A DNA stretch of 64,000 bases from Methylophaga pinxianii (GTDB taxonomy: Bacteria; Pseudomonadota; Gammaproteobacteria; Nitrosococcales; Methylophagaceae): positions 1 to 64,000 of the forward strand of contig NZ_JAJAEO010000180.1 of NCBI RefSeq assembly GCF_020447225.1, given 5' to 3'. The position numbers and the translations under genes are program-made. The notes under the pieces were generated by a model. That model saw nothing but the letters and a program-made list of their open reading frames with translations. It was not told where the DNA came from and made no database searches. Shown in pieces: positions 21,083-31,796 of this stretch; positions within the stretch are counted from its first letter, which is position 1, and every line of letters begins with the position of its first letter.

Positions 21083-21757
21083 TTAAACGTCGAGCTGCTT
21101 GACCAGACTATTCAAGCGCTCGACCGTTCCAATATCAGACCATTGGCCTTGATAATGCTGACCACTGACCTGATTTTTTTGCATCGCATCGACTAGTATA
21201 GGTTTGAGTGGCAATTTCGAAACAGGATGTCTTTCAAACATCTGTGGGCGATAAATGCCAATTCCGCTAAAGGTGAGCTTAGGCGTACCATCCATGCTTA
21301 ACAGTCCATCCTGATCGAGATAAAAGTCTCCCGCAGGATTATGCTCCGGGTTGTCCACCATAACCAAATGACATAACTGTTCTTCTGACAAAAGGGCATC
21401 TGATATTTGTTTAAAGGGAAACTCAGTCCATATATCGCCATTAACCACTAAAAATGGGTCTTTTCCGAGTAGCGGTAATGCCTGAATAATTCCACCGGCG
21501 GTTTCCAAACCACCATCACGTTCTGCCGAATAGCGAATATTTGCCTGATAACGTGCGCCATCACCAAGTGCCGGTTCAAATTGCTCCCCCAGATAAGCAT
21601 GATTAATGACAATATCATTGAAGCCGGCAACAACCAGTTTTTCAATCAAATGTTCAATTAACCGTTTTGGGCCTGCCTGAAGTAAAGGTTTAGGAGTGTG
21701 ATCAGTTAATGGGCGTAGACGTTCGCCACGACCGGCTGCCAGAATCATGACTTTCAT
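21083..21757 (-). CDS. murU: N-acetylmuramate alpha-1-phosphate uridylyltransferase MurU
   Basis: A 224-residue nucleotidyltransferase that makes UDP-N-acetylmuramate from MurNAc-1-phosphate in the cell-wall recycling route described in Pseudomonas. The N-terminal signature AAGRGERLRPLT with the KPLL lysine motif binds the nucleotide, and VNGDIW carries the metal Asp. Without context it could be read as a sugar-1-phosphate nucleotidyltransferase. The adjacent amgK, overlapping by 4 bp, makes the MurU assignment strong. Confidence 0.88.
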   Translation of the reverse strand: MKVMILAAGRGERLRPLTDHTPKPLLQAGPKRLIEHLIEKLVVAGFNDIVINHAYLGEQFEPALGDGARYQANIRYSAERDGGLETAGGIIQALPLLGKDPFLVVNGDIWTEFPFKQISDALLSEEQLCHLVMVDNPEHNPAGDFYLDQDGLLSMDGTPKLTFSGIGIYRPQMFERHPVSKLPLKPILVDAMQKNQVSGQHYQGQWSDIGTVERLNSLVKQLDV

Positions 21758-22743
21758 TTAATTGCGGCTATCTTGGGTTGATCTAGAAGATATCGATAAA
21801 GATTTCGTAGCTCCGGATACATTTCGCATACCTGATAAACGTATTTTAAAGTAACAGCTAAATCATTCATATAATTGGATTTATTGTCTCTATAATTGAG
21901 GCGGCAGAAAATTCCTAATATTTTAAGATGACGTTGCAACCCCATTAGATCAAACCAACGAGTGAAATTTGTTGCATGTTCAGAAGATAACAAACCATGT
22001 TTTTGTGCTTGTTCAACATAGTAATTTAACCAGCTATTTTGCTCAGCTGGGGACCAGTGAATGTACACATCACGTAATAAGGAGACCAAATCGTAGCTAA
22101 TAGCGCCGACTACCGCATCCTGGAAGTCGATAATTCCGGGAGGAAGTCCATCCTGATGCATCAGGTTACGCGAATGAAAATCTCGATGAACGATCACCTG
22201 AGGTTGCGCCAACGCGTTTTCTGTCAAATATTCATATATTTCTGCTAACCATGCGGGAGGGCTCAATCCTAAATGTTTTTGCAGAAACCATTGATCAAAA
22301 AGATGCAGTTCACGCTGTAACAAGACCCCATCATATTGGGGTAATAACTGATCTTTACTGGGAATGAGTTGTAGTTTTATCAGGCTATTAATCGCACTTT
22401 TATATAATTTATCTGCTGTTTCTGCTGATAACTCCGAGAGGTAAGGAGTGTTCCCCAGATCACTCAGAATCAAAAAGCCACGCTGTATATCCTGTTGATA
22501 GATATGTGGAACATTAAGGCCAAACTGCTCTAATAATGTTGCCACCTTGATAAATGACTGATTATCTTCATGTTCGGGCGGGGAATCCATGATGATATAG
22601 CTTTCAGCATTCTGCTTCAGTCGAAAATATCGACGAAAGCTGGCATCACTCGATGCGGCAACTAATGAATAGTTTTTATCGCTAACAAAGCTTTGCAACC
22701 ATTGTTGCAACTCTTGAAAGCGTATATCTTGTGTCTGGTTCAT
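21754..22743 (-). CDS. amgK: N-acetylmuramate/N-acetylglucosamine anomeric kinase AmgK
   Basis: A 329-residue aminoglycoside-phosphotransferase-fold kinase that phosphorylates recycled MurNAc at C1, upstream of MurU. The catalytic loop VIHRDFHSRN gives D188 and N193, and IIDFQD gives the metal Asp D206. ASSDASFRRYFR near residues 29-41 is the family's N-terminal block. Its end overlaps murU in an ATGA. In Pseudomonas this pair is usually divergent from lptD; here a small exported protein gene stands there instead. The pathway bypasses MurA and is known to raise fosfomycin tolerance. Confidence 0.9.
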   Translation of the reverse strand: MNQTQDIRFQELQQWLQSFVSDKNYSLVAASSDASFRRYFRLKQNAESYIIMDSPPEHEDNQSFIKVATLLEQFGLNVPHIYQQDIQRGFLILSDLGNTPYLSELSAETADKLYKSAINSLIKLQLIPSKDQLLPQYDGVLLQRELHLFDQWFLQKHLGLSPPAWLAEIYEYLTENALAQPQVIVHRDFHSRNLMHQDGLPPGIIDFQDAVVGAISYDLVSLLRDVYIHWSPAEQNSWLNYYVEQAQKHGLLSSEHATNFTRWFDLMGLQRHLKILGIFCRLNYRDNKSNYMNDLAVTLKYVYQVCEMYPELRNLYRYLLDQPKIAAIK

Positions 22744-22903
22744 CTAGGATGTGTGTTCATTGATTGTGAAAATCAGGCTGATAAGCATGACGGCTGATAG
22801 ATTGATATCGCAGATTGTAGCGTATTCACACCGAATGGGATAATTTGGACGCGGCACATGTCTTAGCTTGGCACAAAAACTATAAATATCTGGAGAGGAT
22901 GTA

Positions 22904-23308
22904 ATGAGTAACCACTATTTGGCTGCCAGTTTGATGGCTATATTCAGCACTAATGCGATTGCGGATGAGTCACTGCTGACGCCATGGGATATGCCGCAAC
23001 AGGCTATTGATGAGATGACAAGCGATATTACCGATTACAACAAATGTATGATGCAATCGCGTTTAAATGCCAATAAAACGCGTAAGGATGCAGCTCAAAA
23101 TGCTGATGAGATTTTGCAATCCTGCGAGCCCAAACTTGATGAGTTGAAAGAATTACTCACTGCGAACAATGTCAACCCCGGGCTTACTGAGGGTATGGCC
23201 AGAAGCTTGCGTTCAAAAGCCGCCCGTCAATTGATGGGACAGGCTATGAACAATATGGCTGCTCAAGCTGCAGCGATGGAAAATGTAGAAAAAAGTAAAC
23301 AGCAATAA
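22904..23308 (+). CDS. Small exported protein of unknown function
   Basis: A 134-residue protein with a probable Sec signal peptide, cleaved near AIADES (about residue 21). The mature part is mostly helical and charged, with one cysteine in NKCMMQ and one in QSCEPK near residues 48 and 75 that could form a disulfide. The C-terminal third is Met-, Ala- and Gln-rich. No known domain was recognised. It has TGGAGAGGA before the ATG, so expression is likely. It ends 1 bp from the convergent yceF stop. A periplasmic location is inferred. Confidence 0.72.
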   Translation: MSNHYLAASLMAIFSTNAIADESLLTPWDMPQQAIDEMTSDITDYNKCMMQSRLNANKTRKDAAQNADEILQSCEPKLDELKELLTANNVNPGLTEGMARSLRSKAARQLMGQAMNNMAAQAAAMENVEKSKQQ

Positions 23309-23309
23309 A

Positions 23310-23903
23310 TCATTCGGGCTGCTGAGCCAACACATCAATATTTTCGTTGGCCAGCAGTTCTATCAACTGAATCAGGGGCAATCCGATTAAACTATTTGGA
23401 TCTTCACCTCTTAAACCTTTAAACAAACTGATCCCAAACCCCTCAGATTTAAAACTCCCTGCACATTGATAGGGTTGTTCTTTAGCAAGATAAAATTCGA
23501 TTTGAGCGGGCGATAACGTTTTGAACAACACTTCAAAATAATCCACTACTGATTGCATTTTACCCGTTGCGGCATTGAATAATGCCAATCCTGTCATAAA
23601 CGTAACGGTATTCCCAGATGCCGCAGAAAGCTGCTCAAATGCCTTGGCATGATTCCCCGGTTTTCCCATGATCTGTCCGTTTAGCACAGCCACCTGGTCG
23701 GAACCGATAATCAAACTGTCAGGATACTGTTCAGCAATTTTAAGCGCTTTACTTTCTGCCAGACGTTTCACAAGTTGTTCTGGCTTTTCATTAGCTAGCG
23801 GACTTTCATCAATATCTGGCGAGGCCGTCAGAAAATTCAAATGCAGTTTAGCGAGTAGTTCAGCTCTAAAGGGAGAGCTGGAGCCTAAAATTAGTGTTTG
23901 CAT
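23310..23903 (-). CDS. yceF: 7-methyl-GTP pyrophosphatase (Maf family, YceF)
   Basis: A 197-residue Maf-fold nucleotide pyrophosphatase of the YceF subgroup, which hydrolyses m7GTP and may clear modified nucleotides. The start block GSSSPFR binds phosphate, IIGSDQVAV holds the catalytic Asp, and CAGSFKSEGFG is diagnostic of YceF. The frame opens at 23981 inside the phosphoglucomutase gene, but the ATG at 23903 gives the usual MQTLILGSSSPFR start. In Escherichia yceF adjoins yceD-rpmF; here it is about 15 kb away. Confidence 0.9.
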   Translation of the reverse strand: MQTLILGSSSPFRAELLAKLHLNFLTASPDIDESPLANEKPEQLVKRLAESKALKIAEQYPDSLIIGSDQVAVLNGQIMGKPGNHAKAFEQLSAASGNTVTFMTGLALFNAATGKMQSVVDYFEVLFKTLSPAQIEFYLAKEQPYQCAGSFKSEGFGISLFKGLRGEDPNSLIGLPLIQLIELLANENIDVLAQQPE

Positions 23904-23910
23904 GAATAAC

Positions 23911-25581
<1,671 letters not shown>

Positions 25582-25633
25582 TTACAATGCATTTCTGCTA
25601 TGCACAGTGATTGCGTCTCACTATACTGAGAAC

Positions 25634-26542
25634 ATGTTACGGTCTCAATACTTCAATAATGCCACGTTAATGCGAATCGCAAGTTATGCTTCGGTTGTCA
25701 CTGCATTAATGCTTATAATTGCCAAGTTATTGGCATGGTATATTTCTGACTCGCTCAGTATTCTGGCAAGTCTGATTGATTCCAGCCTGGATTTACTGGC
25801 TTCTCTGGTTAATTTGCTGGCTATCAGACATGCATTACAACCGGCAGATAAAGAGCATCGTTTTGGACATGGCAAGGCTGAACCCCTGGCGGCATTAGGA
25901 CAATCGATGTTTATTACCGGTTCAGCAATCATGTTGTTGTTCCAGGCCAGCGGTCGAGTCATTCATCCCCAACCACTTACCTCAGGTGTTCAATTGGGGG
26001 TCGGGGTGATGCTGTTTTCCATACTGGCCACAATTGGGCTGTTGTTACTGCAACGCTATGTTATTCACAAAACTAATTCTGCAGCGATCCGGGCTGATTC
26101 GTTGCATTACCGTTCTGATTTATTGATTAATTTGAGTGTCATTACGGCGTTGTTACTCACACAGTATGGGTTGATTTGGCTGGATCCGGTGATGGCAATT
26201 TGTATAGCCATTTATGTCTTGTTCAGTGCCTGGAGAATTTTAAAGGATGCTATCGATCTGCTGATGGACCACGAAATTACGGATGCAGAGCGACAACAGA
26301 TATTTGATGTGGCTTTAAATCATCCCCTGACTAAGGGGATACATGATTTACGAACCAGACGATCTGGAACGACGGTTTTCATTCAATTACATCTTGAGCT
26401 GGATCCGCAACTCAGTTTGCAGAAAGCCCATGATGTCAGTAATGAGGTGAGTCGGGAGATTCTGGGATTATTTGATGAAGCTGAAGTAATTATTCATCAG
26501 GACCCTTTAAACGATGAGCCAATTGAACAAAGCCCGGCTTAA
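25634..26542 (+). CDS. fieF: Cation diffusion facilitator, FieF-like metal exporter
   Basis: A 302-residue inner-membrane antiporter for Zn2+, Fe2+ or related ions, with six hydrophobic segments and a C-terminal cytoplasmic domain. The transport-site residues DxxxD (LIDSSLDLL) and HxxxD (LHYRSDLL) are present, as are RFGHGKAEPLAALGQSMF near residue 77 and the DLRTRRSG block after residue 230, all close to Escherichia FieF (300 residues). The open frame reaches back to 25571, but the ATG at 25634 matches the family start. Ion preference cannot be decided. Confidence 0.9.
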   Translation: MLRSQYFNNATLMRIASYASVVTALMLIIAKLLAWYISDSLSILASLIDSSLDLLASLVNLLAIRHALQPADKEHRFGHGKAEPLAALGQSMFITGSAIMLLFQASGRVIHPQPLTSGVQLGVGVMLFSILATIGLLLLQRYVIHKTNSAAIRADSLHYRSDLLINLSVITALLLTQYGLIWLDPVMAICIAIYVLFSAWRILKDAIDLLMDHEITDAERQQIFDVALNHPLTKGIHDLRTRRSGTTVFIQLHLELDPQLSLQKAHDVSNEVSREILGLFDEAEVIIHQDPLNDEPIEQSPA

Positions 26543-26579
26543 TCGCCGTATAATATAAATTTTCGGGAGTAGTATTCGT

Positions 26580-27167
26580 TTGCTTGAGGAATTTTCTGTA
26601 GAGTTGGCCGCAGGGCTGAGCATAATTGCTATATTTGTTATCTGGTTACTCTATTGGCGTTTTTTTCGGAGAAGTTATTCGCAGATTCAAATCGAGCAAG
26701 TGTTAAAGCCCTACAAACAAGATGAATTGAAAAATATTATCCTGCCTGATGGTGTCGGTGGCTTACTGGAAATTGAAAAGATTTTTTTGCTTGAGCAGGG
26801 CATATTGATTCTGCGTGACTATCCAATCAGTGGTCATTTATTTGGAGCCGAAAAAATTGAACAATGGACTCAGATTGTGGATGGACGAAGCTATAAGTTC
26901 ACCAATCCGCTTCATCATCTTGAACATGCGCGTCAGGCTATTCGTTCACTGATCCCTAAAATGCCGGTATTTTGCCATGTCGTTTTTACTGCAGACAGTA
27001 ATTTTCCAAAAGGTAAACCCGCCGCCGTTTCGGTGTTGGCCAGTTTTGAGCAAGATATGCAAAGACTGTTTAATAGTCCCAAACTGCCTGCTGAAGCCAG
27101 AGAAAAAATGTGGGATGTAATTAAGCGCCATGCTCGAATAGACTCACAATCTTTAATCAGGGAGTAA
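26580..27167 (+). CDS. Membrane-anchored NERD-domain protein
   Basis: A 195-residue protein with one N-terminal membrane segment (about residues 12-27) followed by an RRSYSQ positive stretch. Residues 45-160 resemble a NERD (nuclease-related) domain: [16 protein letters not shown], a [14 protein letters not shown] turn and [13 protein letters not shown]. The family is related to the restriction-endonuclease fold, but I cannot see a full D-ExK site. It starts with TTG after GGGAG. It is 37 bp from fieF and 2 bp from the nucleotidase gene, so it is probably cotranscribed. Function is unknown. Confidence 0.7.
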   Translation: MLEEFSVELAAGLSIIAIFVIWLLYWRFFRRSYSQIQIEQVLKPYKQDELKNIILPDGVGGLLEIEKIFLLEQGILILRDYPISGHLFGAEKIEQWTQIVDGRSYKFTNPLHHLEHARQAIRSLIPKMPVFCHVVFTADSNFPKGKPAAVSVLASFEQDMQRLFNSPKLPAEAREKMWDVIKRHARIDSQSLIRE

Positions 27168-27169
27168 CT

Positions 27170-28090
27170 GTGGAAACGCCGACAAAACCATTGGTAGTGG
27201 CAATTTCATCACGTGCCTTATTTGATTTGGATGAAAGTCACCGTATCTACGAAGAGCAGGGCACAGAGGCCTATTGTCAGTTTCAGATCGAAAATGAGGA
27301 TGTGCCTTTATCTCCCGGAGGGGCTTTTAACCTGGTTAAAAAGTTATTAGCTTTGAATGACAATAATCCAAAAACACCGCGGGTTGAGATCATTTTATTG
27401 TCGCGAAACAGTGCAGATACCGGATTAAGAGTTTTCAATTCTATTCAACACCATAAACTGGGTATTATTCGTGCTGTCTTTACTTCTGGCAGCAGTCCTT
27501 ATCGTTATGTAGCCCCTTTCAGTGCGAATCTGTTTTTATCGACCAGCCCCGAAGATGTGCGCATGGCCCTGGAAGCAGGTATTGCCGCAGCCACCATATT
27601 GCCATCCAACCTAGGCAATAACTCTGAATCTGAGCAACTCAGAATTGCCTTTGATGGTGACGCCGTATTATTTTCAGATGAATCGGAACGTATCTTCAAA
27701 GAGCGCGGTTTGGAGGCATTTACTCAGAATGAACAGCAAACAGCCAGACAGGCTTTATCAGGTGGTCCATTCAAAGACTTTTTAATGGCTTTGAATCAAA
27801 TTCAAACCGAATATCCCGAAAACAGTTCCCCCATTCGCACGGCATTGGTAACAGCACGTTCTGCACCCGCACATGAGCGGGTCATACGTACCTTAAGAGA
27901 ATGGGGCATTCGTATCGATGAAGCTATTTTTCTGGGAGGGATGGAAAAAGGTCCTTTTCTCAAATCCTTTGGGGCAGATATCTTTTTTGACGATCAAGAG
28001 CGTCATTGTATTTCTGCAAAAGATCATGTGGCTACGGGACATGTACCCCATGGCATTGCGAATCAAATATTAAAAGACCACTCTGAATGA
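27170..28090 (+). CDS. Cytosolic 5'-nucleotidase family protein (PF06189-like)
   Basis: A 306-residue protein matching the bacterial family related to eukaryotic cytosolic 5'-nucleotidase I. Recognisable parts are AISSRALFDLDESH at the N-terminus, LLSRNSADTGLRVF near residue 77, the HAD-type AFDGDAVLFSDE block (D162, D164), and GADIFFDDQERHC near the end. It is expected to dephosphorylate nucleoside monophosphates. It starts with GTG after AGGGAG and ends overlapping the next ATG by 4 bp. Substrate preference is not predictable. Confidence 0.85.
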   Translation: METPTKPLVVAISSRALFDLDESHRIYEEQGTEAYCQFQIENEDVPLSPGGAFNLVKKLLALNDNNPKTPRVEIILLSRNSADTGLRVFNSIQHHKLGIIRAVFTSGSSPYRYVAPFSANLFLSTSPEDVRMALEAGIAAATILPSNLGNNSESEQLRIAFDGDAVLFSDESERIFKERGLEAFTQNEQQTARQALSGGPFKDFLMALNQIQTEYPENSSPIRTALVTARSAPAHERVIRTLREWGIRIDEAIFLGGMEKGPFLKSFGADIFFDDQERHCISAKDHVATGHVPHGIANQILKDHSE

Positions 28091-29526
28091 CGCCCATTCC
28101 TGTCGCAGCGCAACGTTTTATCCGTCAACTGACGGATAAGCATATGCCGGTATTTCCCAACACCATGCTGGAGATCAATCAGATCCTTAAGCAAGAGGAC
28201 AGTGCGGCAGTTGACGTTGCTCAAGTGATTTTACGAGATGCTGCACTAACTGGCCGATTATTAAAAATGGCTAATAGTGTTTATTACAATCCCCAAGGCC
28301 ATCACATCAATACGGTTTCTCGTGCGCTTATGTTACTGGGGTTTGAGCAGGTGAAGGTACTGGCACTCACATTGGTGTTGATTGATTCACTCAAAGCCAG
28401 TAAACGCCATGACAAAGTATTGAAGGAAATGGCGACTTCATTGCATGCAGCTGTTCAGGCTCAAAACATGGCGTTACTCTGTCACTCTGAAATTTCCGAA
28501 GATATTTTTATCGCTGCATTATTATCCCGCCTCGGTCATATCACGTTTTGGGCGTTTGCCGATGACAAAACGGTATCAGCGTTTGAAGAAAATGGTGCTA
28601 AACCCGCGGTTGAAACAGAAATTTTAGGGTATACCCACCTTCAGCTTACTCAGGGCCTGGCTGAAGCATGGGCACTCAATGATTTATTGATAGAGAGTTT
28701 TCGACCGAGTGTTCAATCTGAAGCAGTACAAATTATTCGCTATGCCGGAAAGCTTGCGATAGAAACCTGTCACACCTGGAACAATACGAAATTAGCACCA
28801 TGGTTTGAAAATGTTGCAACCTTAACTCATTGTGATTTGGATGGGCTAAAAACTTCAGTCTATTCCAGTGCCCTGGCAGCGCAGCAACTGCTCAACTTAA
28901 CGGGAATCGAACGGACTGACGGGTTGATACCTTTGCCAAATGAAATTCAGATGGATAGCGAGCCCGAGCTGAATAATGTTATAGAACTTGCTGCGGTTTA
29001 TCCCTCGCCGGACCAATCGATTCAACTTCGTATACTGCAAGATATTTCTCAAGCCATTCAGGAGCGACGCAGTATCAATCATATTCTTGAAATGGTGATG
29101 GAAGGCATCTACCGTGGAGCAGGGATGGATAGAGTTATTTTTGCCGTATTATCGCCTGACAAAAAACATCTGAATTGTCGATACGCTATAGGGAATCAAG
29201 ATGAGCAGTTCTGTGAGTTATTACAGATCAACCTTGAGAACAATAGTGATTCCCAGTTTACCGCGCTTTTATTGGCTGATGACGCCTTATTATTAAATGC
29301 GTCACATCAAACTGAACTGAATAAACTCCAAAAAGAAAGCCATCTGTCACTACAAAATAAACCCATTCTGGCCATGCCGTTAAAAAGATCAAATAAACCC
29401 TTTGGTTTGTTTTTAGCCGATAGACACGCCTCAGACAGAGGTTTGGACGCGCGGGATCTGATTACTTTTCGTCAGTTTTGCCAACAGGCAGCCCTGGCAT
29501 TCGCATTTTTGACAATACAAGGCTAG
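28087..29526 (+). CDS. HDOD-GAF signalling protein
   Basis: A 479-residue cytoplasmic regulator. Residues about 10-215 form an HDOD domain, the inactive relative of HD phosphohydrolases: FPNTMLEINQIL, LTGRLLKMANS and ALMLLGFEQV are typical. Around residue 320-475 lies a GAF-like sensor domain, with a linking helix QAIQERRSINHILEMV. HDOD proteins act as adaptors in motility, stress or second-messenger networks without known catalysis. It overlaps the 5'-nucleotidase by an ATGA, so the two are translated together. The next element is the tRNA gene. Confidence 0.83.
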   Translation: MTPIPVAAQRFIRQLTDKHMPVFPNTMLEINQILKQEDSAAVDVAQVILRDAALTGRLLKMANSVYYNPQGHHINTVSRALMLLGFEQVKVLALTLVLIDSLKASKRHDKVLKEMATSLHAAVQAQNMALLCHSEISEDIFIAALLSRLGHITFWAFADDKTVSAFEENGAKPAVETEILGYTHLQLTQGLAEAWALNDLLIESFRPSVQSEAVQIIRYAGKLAIETCHTWNNTKLAPWFENVATLTHCDLDGLKTSVYSSALAAQQLLNLTGIERTDGLIPLPNEIQMDSEPELNNVIELAAVYPSPDQSIQLRILQDISQAIQERRSINHILEMVMEGIYRGAGMDRVIFAVLSPDKKHLNCRYAIGNQDEQFCELLQINLENNSDSQFTALLLADDALLLNASHQTELNKLQKESHLSLQNKPILAMPLKRSNKPFGLFLADRHASDRGLDARDLITFRQFCQQAALAFAFLTIQG

Positions 29527-29546
29527 TTTTGGTCGGTTTATCTGGC

Positions 29547-29552
29547 TATAAT
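29547..29552 (+). promoter_or_regulatory. Candidate -10 element for tRNA-Leu/tig
   Basis: A perfect TATAAT is followed by GGCCG, a GC-rich discriminator as at stable-RNA promoters. The matching -35 is weak. It lies 41 bases before the mature tRNA, leaving a normal 5' leader. Confidence 0.4.
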
Positions 29553-29593
29553 GGCCGACTTGATTAGATATGTAAGCATATTTATAACGAATT

Positions 29594-29678
<85 letters not shown>

Positions 29679-29741
29679 TTTACAATTGTCGGCGCGCAGA
29701 CGCTAACAATGCGCTTAATCCCCGTGTTTGAGGTTTAAAGA

Positions 29742-31040
29742 ATGCAAGTAACTGTAGAAAATGTCAGCGAACTCGGTCGTAAAATGACCATCACTGTGGA
29801 AGATGCGAATATCGAACAGGCCGTTCAAAAGCGGTTAGTTTCAATTCGCCCATCAGTTAAAATGGCTGGCTTCCGTCCCGGCAAAGTTCCTATGAACATG
29901 TTGGTTAAAACGCATGGCCCCTCAGCACGTCGTGAAGTGATTGATCAAATCGTTCAAGAAAGCATGCGCGAAGCATTTACCCAAGAAAAAGTTAATCCTG
30001 CAAGCCCGCCTCACATTGACAGTATGAAAGAGGAAGATGCAGCATTAATTTACACATTAAACTATGAAATCTTTCCGGAACTTGATGCTGTCAAATTGGA
30101 TGGAATCAAATTAGAAAAAACAGTGGCCGAAGTCACTGATGAAGACGTTGATAAAATGCTGGAAACCCTGCGTGAACAACGCATGAGCTGGGAACCTCTC
30201 AAGCGCGCAGCTAAAGAAGAAGATGGTGTCACTATCGATTTTGTTGGCAGTATTGATGGAGAAGAGTTCCAAGGCGGTAAAGGTCAGGACGTATTAGTGG
30301 TCATTGGTAATGGCAGCATGCTGCCAGAGTTTGAGCAACAGCTCATTGGTGTGAAGCCAGACCAGGAGCTAACCATCTCAATGACCTTCCCGGAAGATTA
30401 TCGAGCAGAGCATCTGCGTGGTAAAAAAGCTGACTTCGCCGTAACGGTCAAACAAGTTGCCAAGAAAAAACTGCCTAAATTGGATAAAGAGTTTGCCGAG
30501 CTCTGTGGTGTTGAGGGTGGTTTAGCAGCACTGAAAAAAGAAGTCCGTTCAAATATGGAACGTGAACTGGCTGCAGCATTGAAAAATGTGAATAAACGCA
30601 AAGCAATGGACAGCGTAGCAGCTAATAATGAAATTGCTTTACCAGAAGCACCAGTTGAACGTGAAGCGAACTACCTGATGGAACAGGCCAAGAATAATCT
30701 GCGAAATCAAGGTGTTAATGTTGAAGGTTTGCCTTTCGAGTTAAGCAACTTTAAAGAAAATGCTGAAAAACGTGTCAAACTGAGCTTGCTTATCGGTAAG
30801 ATTATTTCCGACAACAAAATTCAACCTGAAGAAAAAAGGGTTCGCGAAGCAATTGAAGCTATCGCAGCCAGTTATGAAGATCCTGAAGATGTAATGAACT
30901 ATTACATGACCAATCAGGATAAGTTATCTGAAATCCAAATGATGGTTGTCGAAGATACTGTTGTTGAATGGATTTACGATAATGTTAAAGTGGATGAAAA
31001 AGCATCTTCATTTTCTGAAGTGATGAATGCTGTAGCCTAA
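29742..31040 (+). CDS. tig: Trigger factor
   Basis: A 432-residue ribosome-bound chaperone and prolyl isomerase that meets nascent chains at the exit tunnel. The N-terminal ribosome-binding loop reads GFRPGKVP (near residues 44-51), close to the GFRxGK signature. A FKBP-type domain follows (about 155-245), with DFVGSIDGEEFQGG and the conserved PEDYRAEHLRGK. The rest is the helical C-terminal chaperone arms. It starts 63 bp after the tRNA and ends in a terminator before clpP. Length equals Escherichia Tig (432). Confidence 0.97.
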   Translation: MQVTVENVSELGRKMTITVEDANIEQAVQKRLVSIRPSVKMAGFRPGKVPMNMLVKTHGPSARREVIDQIVQESMREAFTQEKVNPASPPHIDSMKEEDAALIYTLNYEIFPELDAVKLDGIKLEKTVAEVTDEDVDKMLETLREQRMSWEPLKRAAKEEDGVTIDFVGSIDGEEFQGGKGQDVLVVIGNGSMLPEFEQQLIGVKPDQELTISMTFPEDYRAEHLRGKKADFAVTVKQVAKKKLPKLDKEFAELCGVEGGLAALKKEVRSNMERELAAALKNVNKRKAMDSVAANNEIALPEAPVEREANYLMEQAKNNLRNQGVNVEGLPFELSNFKENAEKRVKLSLLIGKIISDNKIQPEEKRVREAIEAIAASYEDPEDVMNYYMTNQDKLSEIQMMVVEDTVVEWIYDNVKVDEKASSFSEVMNAVA

Positions 31041-31068
31041 AGGCACTAGCACGTTTTTATACAAACAC

Positions 31069-31107
31069 AGCCCGTGCTCAAACTTTTGGGCATGGGCTAT
31101 TTTTTTA
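31069..31107 (+). terminator. Intrinsic terminator after tig
   Basis: AGCCCGTGC pairs with GCATGGGCT (9 bp, one G-T) around a 12-base loop, followed by ATTTTTTTATTT. It sits 24 bases before clpP, so it may limit read-through rather than isolate clpP fully. Confidence 0.8.
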
Positions 31108-31130
31108 TTTGGCATTAAAACAGGACCGCT

Positions 31131-31766
31131 ATGAGCACAATATTTTCTGAGCATCTGAATCCAGTTCAAAATGCATTGGTTCCTATCGTAGTTGAACAGA
31201 CCTCACGTGGTGAGCGTTCATACGATATTTATTCCCGCCTGCTGAAAGAACGTATTATTTTTCTTGTCGGTCAGGTGGAAGACCATATGGCAAATTTGAT
31301 CGTGGCACAGATGTTATTTCTGGAATCAGAAAATCCCGATAAAGATATTCACCTGTATATTAATTCTCCAGGCGGGGCCGTGACTGCTGGTTTAGCAATT
31401 TATGACACAATGCAATTTATCAAACCTCAAGTCAGTACATTATGTATTGGTCAAGCAGCAAGCATGGGGGCATTATTGTTAACCGCTGGCGCTAAAGGCA
31501 AACGTTTTGCACTGCCTAATTCGCGCATTATGGTGCATCAACCGCTGGGAGGTTTCCAAGGGCAAGCTTCGGATATAGATATCCATGCCAAAGAAATTTT
31601 GAGTATTCGTGATAGATTAAATGGAATTATGGCTCATCATACCGGTCAAGATATTGAGAAAATTGAACGTGATACAGATCGTGACAATTTCATGAATGGT
31701 GAACAGGCAGCAGAATATGGTTTAATTGATGCTGTAATGAGTAGCCGACCTGCAGAAAAGTCTTAA
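31131..31766 (+). CDS. clpP: ATP-dependent Clp protease proteolytic subunit
   Basis: A 211-residue serine protease subunit that forms a double heptameric chamber with ClpX or ClpA. The catalytic triad is S111 ([11 protein letters not shown]), H136 (IMVHQPLGG) and D185 (DTDRDNF). A short N-terminal propeptide of about 14 residues precedes the mature ALVPIVVEQ start, as in other ClpP. The coding sequence is 30 bp upstream of clpX, and the two form the usual operon. I saw no sigma-32-like motif directly upstream. Confidence 0.98.
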   Translation: MSTIFSEHLNPVQNALVPIVVEQTSRGERSYDIYSRLLKERIIFLVGQVEDHMANLIVAQMLFLESENPDKDIHLYINSPGGAVTAGLAIYDTMQFIKPQVSTLCIGQAASMGALLLTAGAKGKRFALPNSRIMVHQPLGGFQGQASDIDIHAKEILSIRDRLNGIMAHHTGQDIEKIERDTDRDNFMNGEQAAEYGLIDAVMSSRPAEKS

Positions 31767-31796
31767 GCAATCCACAAAAGGTAGGAAAGTAGAGCG

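Noticed and set aside
29560-29588. TTGATT and TATAAC at 17-base spacing before tRNA-Leu
   Set aside because: Transcription would start at about the first base of the mature tRNA, leaving no leader for RNase P; the TATAAT at 29547 is better placed.
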